Assembly (NCBI GenBank): GCA_032251315.1
Contig: JAVVEE010000027.1
Location: forward strand, 1 to 30,767
Origin: LH-M37 sp032251315
Lineage (GTDB): Bacteria > Pseudomonadota > Gammaproteobacteria > SZUA-229
Direction of reading: 5' to 3'
DNA length: 30,767 nt
The translations under genes and the position numbers were made by a program. The notes below the pieces were generated by a model. The model was given only the letters and a program-made list of their open reading frames with translations. It was not told the DNA's origin and made no database searches. Below, piece after piece: positions 16,954 through 23,386 of the stretch; within the stretch, counting starts at the first letter, position 1, and each line of letters opens with the position of its first letter.

Positions 16954-18345
16954 CTACTCAAAACCCTCATTGCTGTATTTTTCGGGTATGTGGTCATCGA
17001 AACGGGTGTATTTACCGTGGAAGGTCAGGCGCACTTTACCAATAGGACCATTACGCTGTTTACCGATGATGATTTCAGCCGTGCCCTTCTGCTCGCTGTC
17101 TTCGTTATAAACCTCGTCACGATAGACGAACAGAATGATATCCGCGTCCTGCTCGATCGCGCCCGACTCACGCAGGTCTGACATCACCGGACGCTTGTCC
17201 GTGCGTTGTTCAAGGCTACGGTTGAGCTGAGACAGGGCAATTACCGGCACCGCCATCTCCTTGGCCAGCGCTTTCAAACTGCGCGAAATCTCGGAAATTT
17301 CGTTGGTCCTGTTCTCACTGCTGCCGGAAATCTGCATCAGCTGGAGGTAGTCGATAACAATCAGTCCCAGGCCGTGTTCACGCTTGATGCGCCGGGCTCT
17401 GGCGCGCACTTCACTCGGTGACATCGCCGGTGAATCATCAATAAACAGCTTGGTTTCAGAAAGCATGTGAATCGAAGAGGTGATGCGCGGCCAATCTTCA
17501 TCAGTCAGTTCACCGGTACGGATATGGTGCTGGTCGATACGCCCCAGCGAAGAGATCATGCGCATTGCCAGTTGCTCGCCGGGCATCTCCATGCTGAACA
17601 CCGCTACAGACAGCTTGCCGGAAATGGCGGCTGATTCAGCAATGTTCATTGCAAAGGTGGTTTTGCCCATTGAAGGACGCCCCGCGACAATCACCAGATC
17701 CCCCGCCTGAAAGCCGGTGGTTTGTTTATCCAGATCGGTAAATCCCGAAGATACGCCGGAGACAGCGCCTTTAGTTTCAAACAGATGATCGATCTGCTCG
17801 ACCGTTTTGGCCAGCACCTGACTGATGGCTCTAACCCCGGTCTGGCCGCGCACCTTCTGCTCAGCGATGGCAAACACGCTTTTCTCTGCATTTTCGAGCA
17901 GCTCGGTGGAATCTCTACCTTCGGGCCTGAAACCACTGTCGGCGATGTCGGTACCGACATCAATTAGCTGACGCAATACCGAACGTTCGCGCACAATGTC
18001 GGCATAGGCCAGAATGTTTGCGGCGCTGGGCGTATCTTTGGCCAGACGTCCCAGATAGGCCAGTCCACCGGCATCTTCGAGCTCCTCATTCCGCGCCAGC
18101 CATTCGGAGAGCGTAACCACGTCAAAGGGCTGACTCTTGGCCTCCAGTGCACCAATGGCCCTGAAAATCATCCGATGATCCTGGCGATAGAAATCCTTTT
18201 CATAAATGCGGTCGGCGATTTTCTCCCAGGCGCGGTTATCCAGCAACAGACCACCTATGACGGCCTGCTCCGCCTCGATAGAATGCGGTGGCGCCTTGAG
18301 GCCATCGGGGCGTTTAGAAGTAGGAAAAGTAACAGTATCGGACAT
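16954..18345 (-). CDS. dnaB: Replicative DNA helicase DnaB
   Basis: DnaB is the hexameric 5'-3' helicase of the replication fork. The 463-residue protein has the N-terminal collar domain (about 15-120, with E-A-E-Q-A-V-I-G-G-L-L), a linker helix, and the RecA-like motor with Walker A G-R-P-S-M-G-K-T-T at 222-230 and Walker B V-I-D-Y-L-Q-L-M; D-K-R-P-V-M-S-D-L-R-E-S-G-A-I-E-Q-D-A-D is also canonical. No intein is present. It follows rplI after a 154-base gap that contains a hairpin, and precedes alr. Confidence 0.97.
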   Translation of the reverse strand: MSDTVTFPTSKRPDGLKAPPHSIEAEQAVIGGLLLDNRAWEKIADRIYEKDFYRQDHRMIFRAIGALEAKSQPFDVVTLSEWLARNEELEDAGGLAYLGRLAKDTPSAANILAYADIVRERSVLRQLIDVGTDIADSGFRPEGRDSTELLENAEKSVFAIAEQKVRGQTGVRAISQVLAKTVEQIDHLFETKGAVSGVSSGFTDLDKQTTGFQAGDLVIVAGRPSMGKTTFAMNIAESAAISGKLSVAVFSMEMPGEQLAMRMISSLGRIDQHHIRTGELTDEDWPRITSSIHMLSETKLFIDDSPAMSPSEVRARARRIKREHGLGLIVIDYLQLMQISGSSENRTNEISEISRSLKALAKEMAVPVIALSQLNRSLEQRTDKRPVMSDLRESGAIEQDADIILFVYRDEVYNEDSEQKGTAEIIIGKQRNGPIGKVRLTFHGKYTRFDDHIPEKYSNEGFE

Positions 18346-18367
18346 GCGCTAATAGTGCCATAAAATC

Positions 18368-18400
18368 GAAAAAGGCTCACCATCAGGCGAGCCTTTTTTT
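18368..18400 (-). terminator. Hairpin terminator or attenuator between rplI and dnaB
   Basis: AGGCTCACC-ATCA-GGCGAGCCT forms a stem with one mismatch, with A residues on the left and seven T on the right of the plus strand. On the minus strand, the direction of transcription here, it is followed by TTTTTCGATTTT. It may partly end the ribosomal protein transcript ahead of dnaB. Confidence 0.7.
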
Positions 18401-18499
18401 ACTAACAACATTAAGTTAATTCTAAAAATGCCTGTTTTTGCCGGTTGCAGGACAAACTCACTGCAACAGCTGCGCAAAAACCGCTATCTTTAAAAACAC

Positions 18500-18952
18500 T
18501 TAGCCTTCGTCACCAATAACTGTGACTTTTACCACAGCGTCTACATCAGCGTGCAGATGCACGGTGATTTCATAGTCACCGGCGAGACGGATGGGGCCTT
18601 CCGGTAGACGTACATCACGCTTAGCCACTTCGACACCCGCTGCTGTAATTGCCTCAGCGATATCGGCATTGCCCACTGAACCAAACAAGCGACCTTCAGT
18701 ACCCGATTTGGAGGAGACACTCACTTCCAGTTTGGTCAGCTGTTCGCGTTTGGCTTCAGCCGCAGTCAGAGCATCGGCAGCGTTCTTTTCAAATTCGACG
18801 CGACGTGCTTCAACTTCGGCAACGTTAGCAGGTGTAGCCACTTTCGCTTTGCCGGTAGGCAAAAGGTAATTGCGAGCAAAACCCGATTTCACATTAACCA
18901 GATCGCCCAATCCACCCAGTCGATCAATTTTTTCAACTAAAATGACTTCCAT
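18500..18952 (-). CDS. rplI: 50S ribosomal protein L9
   Basis: L9 binds 23S rRNA near the base of the L1 stalk. The 150-residue protein begins M-E-V-I-L-V-E-K-I-D-R-L-G, carries the signature G-x-x-V-N-V-K-S-G-F-A-R-N-Y-L-L-P near residues 15-33, a long central helix (about 42-75) and the C-terminal domain. Length equals the typical 148-150. A GAGG sequence precedes the ATG. It is the distal ribosomal gene of the rpsF-rpsR unit. Confidence 0.97.
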   Translation of the reverse strand: MEVILVEKIDRLGGLGDLVNVKSGFARNYLLPTGKAKVATPANVAEVEARRVEFEKNAADALTAAEAKREQLTKLEVSVSSKSGTEGRLFGSVGNADIAEAITAAGVEVAKRDVRLPEGPIRLAGDYEITVHLHADVDAVVKVTVIGDEG

Positions 18953-18986
18953 CGTTCATAACCTCTATAGTAAATCAGGCAATCGA

Positions 18987-19880
18987 TTAAACGGTAATCA
19001 ATCGCCTTCTAAAGTCTACCCAGGCATCTGCGATTCCTAATAGAATCAGCATTGCCACCACTTCCGGCAATAAAAACATCGCCAGATAAATTAGATACAA
19101 CCAAATTTTATTCAGCTGCCTCCCCTTGAACACGGCATGCAATATTGACATGCCCTGCGTTGTATATAACAGCAGAACAATCAACAACATAGCATACCAT
19201 AATGCGGAACCTGCCAGTAATGCCGCGGTGATAATCGCTAGTGCAATCATCGCTGAAATCTTACCCAGCAACAGCGCCTGAAACTCCCTGCCGAATCCGC
19301 CTGGATTCACAATCGCCGATTGCCACCACCGGGCCAGAAACAGACTGATCAGGGTCCCCAGAAAAACGCTGCTGACCAGGAATCCGGGCATCATCCTGAT
19401 GACCCATTCCTGAATTTCACGCAGTGACTCGATATCAAACTGTTCCGGTGAGCTTTCTAGCAGCTGCTGCACCATTACATCCAGAGGCTCGCGCCAGATT
19501 TCTCCCATCTCCGGAAAAAAACTGTACAGCCCGGTGATCACCACCAGCGCCAATCCTGCCATTGCCTGCAAGCTGGCCTCGAGTGAAACATGGCGCAACA
19601 GCTGGGCGGCAATCAACACCGGTAACCAGGCCGCCAGCACAAAATAAAGGCTCATTGACGGCGAGGCAAATATCAGGCCGGCGAACAACATGGTGCCAAC
19701 TGCGGCTATAGCTGTCACTATTAGCGCCTGCCGCCCCTTTTTAACCAGAGCAACCAGCGCTATCGCTGCAGCACTTAGCCAGATAGCAGGCGCGAAGAGA
19801 ACACCCAGCATCGCTGTTGTTGCCGCCACTAATGCTGCCTGACTCGGGCCTTTAAGGATGAATCTAGCCAGAAATACCAT
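18987..19880 (-). CDS. DUF2232-like integral membrane protein in the rpsR-rplI operon
   Basis: The 297-residue protein has roughly eight hydrophobic segments and one longer polar loop (about residues 120-160) containing several acidic residues, which probably lies outside the membrane. Polytopic proteins of this kind (DUF2232, YybS-like) are commonly encoded between rpsR and rplI in gammaproteobacteria and near the same ribosomal genes in Firmicutes, so position supports the call. The reaction or ligand is unknown; some relatives resemble membrane components of ECF-type systems. The gene is 34 bases upstream of rplI and about 60 bases after rpsR on the same strand. No strong ribosome-binding site is visible at the ATG at 19880. 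Confidence 0.75.
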   Translation of the reverse strand: MVFLARFILKGPSQAALVAATTAMLGVLFAPAIWLSAAAIALVALVKKGRQALIVTAIAAVGTMLFAGLIFASPSMSLYFVLAAWLPVLIAAQLLRHVSLEASLQAMAGLALVVITGLYSFFPEMGEIWREPLDVMVQQLLESSPEQFDIESLREIQEWVIRMMPGFLVSSVFLGTLISLFLARWWQSAIVNPGGFGREFQALLLGKISAMIALAIITAALLAGSALWYAMLLIVLLLYTTQGMSILHAVFKGRQLNKIWLYLIYLAMFLLPEVVAMLILLGIADAWVDFRRRLITV

Positions 19881-19943
19881 GTATCTGTTGCAATCCTCTG
19901 TATAAAGACTGCATCAATAACAGTTCTTCAGTTATTGAAACAA

Positions 19944-20171
19944 TTAACCGTGGCTATCTGAATAAGGCAATAACGCCAGATAACGAGCCTGTTTAATCGA
20001 GCGTGTAACCTGACGCTGATACTTGGCTTTGGTACCGGTAATACGTGCTGGTACGATCTTTCCGCTTTCTGAAATATAGCTCTTGAGAAATTCGAGATCT
20101 TTATAATCTGATTGCGTGATTCCTTCTGCAGTAAAACGACAATAACGTTTACGTCTAAAATAGGATGACAT
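19944..20171 (-). CDS. rpsR: 30S ribosomal protein S18
   Basis: S18 is a small basic protein that binds the 30S platform as a heterodimer with S6. The 75-residue sequence shows the family core R-R-K-R-Y-C-R-F, D-Y-K-D-L-E-F-L-K and a C-terminal R-S-I-K-Q-A-R-Y-L-A-L-L-P-Y. Length matches E. coli (75). GGAAAA precedes the ATG. It is 15 bases downstream of rpsF. Confidence 0.98.
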   Translation of the reverse strand: MSSYFRRKRYCRFTAEGITQSDYKDLEFLKSYISESGKIVPARITGTKAKYQRQVTRSIKQARYLALLPYSDSHG

Positions 20172-20186
20172 TATAATTTTCCTCGC

Positions 20187-20642
20187 TTACTCAGCAGTGG
20201 TTGTTTCGGTAGGAGCGGCTGCGTCTTTGCCTGCTTCATCCCCAGCCGGTGTCTCAGTTTTTTCGGCAGTGCTTGCAGCAGGCTCAACACGTGGTGCACG
20301 TTTTGGCGCGGCATCCTCTTCAGCCTTGGCTTTGGCCAGCGGTGACATTTCTGTGCGCGCTTCATCACACTTCATAATCATGCTACGAATAACGGCATCA
20401 TTAAAGCGGAAAGCAGTTTCGAGTTCTTCGCGCGTGGCTTCATCGCACTCGATATTCATCAGCGCATAATGAGCTTTGTAGATTTTCTTGATCGGATAGG
20501 CCAACTGGCGTCGACCCCAATCTTCAATACGGTGGATTTTTCCACCATTTGTTTCGATCATGCCTTTATAGCGGTCGATCATGGCTGTAACTTGTTCGCT
20601 CTGGTCAGGATGAACCAGAAACACTATTTCGTAGTGTCGCAT
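20187..20642 (-). CDS. rpsF: 30S ribosomal protein S6 with long acidic/alanine-rich tail
   Basis: S6 pairs with S18 on the small-subunit platform. The N-terminal 100 residues are a standard S6 fold, beginning M-R-H-Y-E-I-V-F-L-V-H-P and containing G-R-R-Q-L-A-Y-P-I and Y-A-L-M-N-I. From about residue 105 to 151 the protein becomes a low-complexity Ala/Glu/Thr/Pro tail. E. coli S6 also has a variable tail, modified there with glutamates by RimK, but this one is longer. A strong ribosome-binding site (GAGGAA) precedes the ATG. It is the first gene of the rpsF-rpsR-DUF2232-rplI unit. Confidence 0.97.
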   Translation of the reverse strand: MRHYEIVFLVHPDQSEQVTAMIDRYKGMIETNGGKIHRIEDWGRRQLAYPIKKIYKAHYALMNIECDEATREELETAFRFNDAVIRSMIMKCDEARTEMSPLAKAKAEEDAAPKRAPRVEPAASTAEKTETPAGDEAGKDAAAPTETTTAE

Positions 20643-20673
20643 AATATTCCTCTTGGGTTAAAGCCCCCCATCA

Positions 20674-20700
20674 ATAATATGGTGGAGCAAGGATAGTCAA
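20674..20700 (-). promoter_or_regulatory. Candidate promoter of the rpsF operon
   Basis: On the minus strand TTGACT (20700-20695) and TATTAT (20679-20674) are separated by 15 bases, slightly short of the ideal 17. Transcription would then begin about 25 bases before the rpsF start codon. A hairpin (CCaCCAT and ATGGgGG, with one mismatch) overlaps the -10 region; I cannot show that it is the S6:S18 autoregulatory site. Confidence 0.4.
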
Positions 20701-20873
20701 ATTGACTGGGCGCGAAGTCTAGCCGGATTAGGCCGAAGTTACAAGTAGTTAGGAGCAGGCAATCCTTATCTGCGGTTTTATTCCGGCACTCTGAGCCACA
20801 CTTGATTATCGCCTTTGCACCCTGCTTCACCGCCTCTCTTAGCTGATGCCGTCCTGATTGCCGCAGTCGCTGT

Positions 20874-22256
20874 TTATGCCCGGCGCCAGCTGGTCGAACC
20901 TGCCTTATCTTCCAGCTCAACACCTAATGCATTCAGCACATCACGAATTCGATCCGCCTCAGCCCAGTCTTTGTTCGCACGGGCATCCAGTCGCTGCTGA
21001 ATTAATGCCTCAATGTGCGCTACATCCACACCTTCACCTGTACTGCCTTGCAGATAAGCTTCAGGATCAGCTTCCAGCAGACCTAATACATTGCCCAGTT
21101 TTTTCAATACCGCCGCTTTGCGTGCTGCCTTTCCGGGGTCGGTTTCACGTAAGCGGTTTACCTGCCCGGCCAGATCAAACAATACGGCGATGGCTTCTGA
21201 AGTGTTGAAATCATCTTCCATGGCGCTGTTAAAGCGGGTCTCGGCCTCATCTTCGCCCACCTTCACCAGTGGCAGCTCCAAACCCCGCAAAGCATTGTAC
21301 AGGCGGGTTAACGATGACCGCGCCGAATCCAGCAATTGATCAGAGTAGTTCAGGGGGCTGCGGTAGTGGCTGGCCAGAACGAAATAGCGGATCTCTTCAC
21401 CCTGATACAGCTTCAGAATTTCGCGCACGGTAAAAAAGTTGCCCAGTGACTTGGACATTTTTTCATCATTGATGCGCACGAACCCGTTGTGCATCCACAG
21501 ATTGACAAACTTTTCACCGGTGGCCGCTTCTGACTGGGCGATTTCATTTTCATGATGCGGAAATTGCAAGTCCTGGCCGCCGCCGTGAATATCAAAATGG
21601 TTGCCCAGACAGCAGGTGGACATAGCCGAACATTCGATATGCCAGCCAGGACGGCCCTTGCCCCAGGGTGAATCCCAGGAAGGTTCATCCGGCTTGGAAG
21701 CCTTCCACAGCACAAAATCCAGAGGGTCATCTTTATTCAGATCCACTGCAACCCGCTCACCCGCACGCAGATCTTCCAGACGCTTGCCGGACAACTGGCC
21801 ATAATTTTCAAAGGAGCTGACGTCGTAATAGACGTCGCCATTATCCGCAGCGTAGGCGTGGCCTTTTTCGATCAGGGTTTCGATCATACTGATAATACCG
21901 GCCATGGAAGCGGTTGCTGCCGGCTCCTCGTCGGGCGGCAGCACGCCCAGCTCAGCGGCATCTTCATGCATGGCCTGAATAAAACGCGCTGTAAGGGCAT
22001 TAAAGTCCTCACCGTTGTCATTAGCGCGGGCAATAATCTTGTCATCGATATCGGTAATATTGCGCACATAATGAACCTGATAGCCGCTATGGCGCAGAAA
22101 ACGCGTCACCACATCAAAAACCACCAGCACTCGCGCATGCCCCAGATGACACAGGTCATAAACCGTCATGCCACAGACATACATTTTCACCTTACCCGGT
22201 TCGATGGGGATGAAAAGCTCTTTCTTACGCGTCAGACTATTGTATATGTGCAGCAT
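20874..22256 (-). CDS. cysS: Cysteinyl-tRNA synthetase
   Basis: CysRS charges tRNA-Cys. The 460-residue protein (461 in E. coli) has zinc ligands Cys28, Cys209, His234 and Glu238, the HIGH-like H-L-G-H at 37-40 and K-M-S-K-S at 266-270. The C-terminal anticodon-binding region is complete, ending after E-D-K-A-G-S-T-S-W. The ATG start fits the family N-terminus M-L-H-I-Y-N-S-L-T-R-K-K. It is transcribed towards rpsF, with a gap of about 230 bases that shows no gene. Confidence 0.97.
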   Translation of the reverse strand: MLHIYNSLTRKKELFIPIEPGKVKMYVCGMTVYDLCHLGHARVLVVFDVVTRFLRHSGYQVHYVRNITDIDDKIIARANDNGEDFNALTARFIQAMHEDAAELGVLPPDEEPAATASMAGIISMIETLIEKGHAYAADNGDVYYDVSSFENYGQLSGKRLEDLRAGERVAVDLNKDDPLDFVLWKASKPDEPSWDSPWGKGRPGWHIECSAMSTCCLGNHFDIHGGGQDLQFPHHENEIAQSEAATGEKFVNLWMHNGFVRINDEKMSKSLGNFFTVREILKLYQGEEIRYFVLASHYRSPLNYSDQLLDSARSSLTRLYNALRGLELPLVKVGEDEAETRFNSAMEDDFNTSEAIAVLFDLAGQVNRLRETDPGKAARKAAVLKKLGNVLGLLEADPEAYLQGSTGEGVDVAHIEALIQQRLDARANKDWAEADRIRDVLNALGVELEDKAGSTSWRRA

Positions 22257-22907
22257 GGTTATTCAGTTTTTATTGAAATAAGGTGACGTATATTAACGGA
22301 TTAGCAGGTTCATCGCTAACCCGGGCATTGAGATGCGCTCTCGGCATCTAACTGGAACCTGAAACACGTAGCGGATGATATTCAGCGAGCGCCAACCGAA
22401 GCCCCTTATACAGTGCAGCTGTTATATCCGCAAAATTTCGATGGAGGATCACTGCAATATTTACCGGCATTGAACAGGTAATTCCAATCAGACATTTTAC
22501 TTTTATACCCTTTTACTCCTGCGTATAATGAGTATTCTGATTTAAGTTGTTACCATTAAAACTTACCGCCATTATTTAGCCCGATGCTTTTATCATTGCC
22601 TGATTATTAAATCCTGAATCCGTGGCTTAACCGCGGCGCCTGGCACAAGCTCTTGATTCCACAGCGAATCAAAAAATGCCCGCTTAACCTATGGGTGAAG
22701 CTAAGATTTTTTGAAACCCCTGTGAAACCAATATCTTGCACCAAACATCCACGTTTAAACCACGGGTTCAGGTAAATTTCAAATAATTCAGTCATTACAA
22801 CGAGACTGGAAATGCACTTTTTAATAAAGAAAAACGGGCCCATATTTAGATGCCGAAAAAAGCATCCTCTATGATTTATAAACCAACCTTTTCCGGGAAT
22901 CTGAAAT
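22257..22907. other. Intergenic region between cysS and the tyrosine phosphatase
   Basis: This 651-base interval holds the inverted repeat at 22613-22772 and no supported gene. A perfect TATAAT lies at 22524-22529, but the -35 region at the right spacing is poor. The minus-strand frame at 22607-22957 reads through the repeat and into the phosphatase gene, so I do not accept it. cysS and the phosphatase must be transcribed divergently from here. Confidence 0.5.
22613..22772. repeat. Inverted repeat with 'CCTGAATCCGTGG' arms
   Basis: The left end (22613 onward) reads CCTGAATCCGTGGCTTAACC; the right end (22752-22772) is its inverted relative, with three differences in 21 bases. The first 23 bases of the left arm recur exactly at 29372-29394. 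The arm contains CCGTGG-CTTAA-CCGCGG, a small hairpin that needs one G-U pair in RNA. No gene is visible between the arms. Confidence 0.7.
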
Positions 22908-23384
22908 ATGATTAAAATTCTGTTTGTCTGCATGGGCAATATCTGTCGCTCACCCACCGCCGAGGGCGTATTCAGACATAAAATCGCTGAAGCGGGTCTG
23001 AGCGAGAAAGTTTATATCGATTCTGCCGGCACCCATGCTTATCATATCGGTAATCCACCTGACCCTCGCTCACAGCAAGCCGCCGGCAAACGTAATATAG
23101 ACCTGAGCTCGCAACGTGCACGCAAAGTGAAGACGGATGATTTTGAGGAGTTTGATTATGTTATTGCCATGGACATGAGCAACATGGACGATCTACAGGC
23201 TATCTGCCCTGTCGGACTGGAAGATAAAGTTCACCCCTTTCTGACCTTCTCAGCCAACACCCGCGTCAAAGAAGTACCTGACCCTTATTATGGCAGCGGT
23301 AACGGCTTTGAGACGGTGCTCGATCTGATCGAAGAGGCTGCAGACGGGCTGGTCGCCCACCTGCAAAAACATCATACTATTTAA
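22908..23384 (+). CDS. Low-molecular-weight protein tyrosine phosphatase
   Basis: The 158-residue enzyme has the active-site loop C-M-G-N-I-C-R-S at residues 8-15 (catalytic Cys8, Arg14) and the general acid Asp125 in P-D-P-Y-Y-G, the two hallmarks of the LMW-PTP family; the D-P-Y-Y loop argues against an arsenate reductase. Family members remove phosphate from tyrosine, sometimes from exopolysaccharide kinases (Wzb-type), but here no Wzc-like kinase is nearby, so the substrate is unknown. The ATG at 22908 fits the family start. The stop codon ends two bases before that of convergent rne. Confidence 0.94.
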   Translation: MIKILFVCMGNICRSPTAEGVFRHKIAEAGLSEKVYIDSAGTHAYHIGNPPDPRSQQAAGKRNIDLSSQRARKVKTDDFEEFDYVIAMDMSNMDDLQAICPVGLEDKVHPFLTFSANTRVKEVPDPYYGSGNGFETVLDLIEEAADGLVAHLQKHHTI

Positions 23385-23386
23385 AC

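Noticed and set aside
20643..20690. S6:S18 autoregulatory leader motif before rpsF
   Set aside because: A short mismatched hairpin is present, but it overlaps the likely -10 box and I could not match the conserved bulge of the known motif.
22607..22957. Minus-strand open frame of 116 codons upstream of the tyrosine phosphatase
   Set aside because: It runs through both arms of the inverted repeat and into the phosphatase coding region, and its translation shows no recognisable domain or normal composition.
22908..23384. Arsenate reductase (thioredoxin-linked ArsC) instead of tyrosine phosphatase
   Set aside because: The D-P-Y-Y-G acid loop and the length fit LMW-PTP, and the extra redox cysteines of ArsC are not in their expected places.
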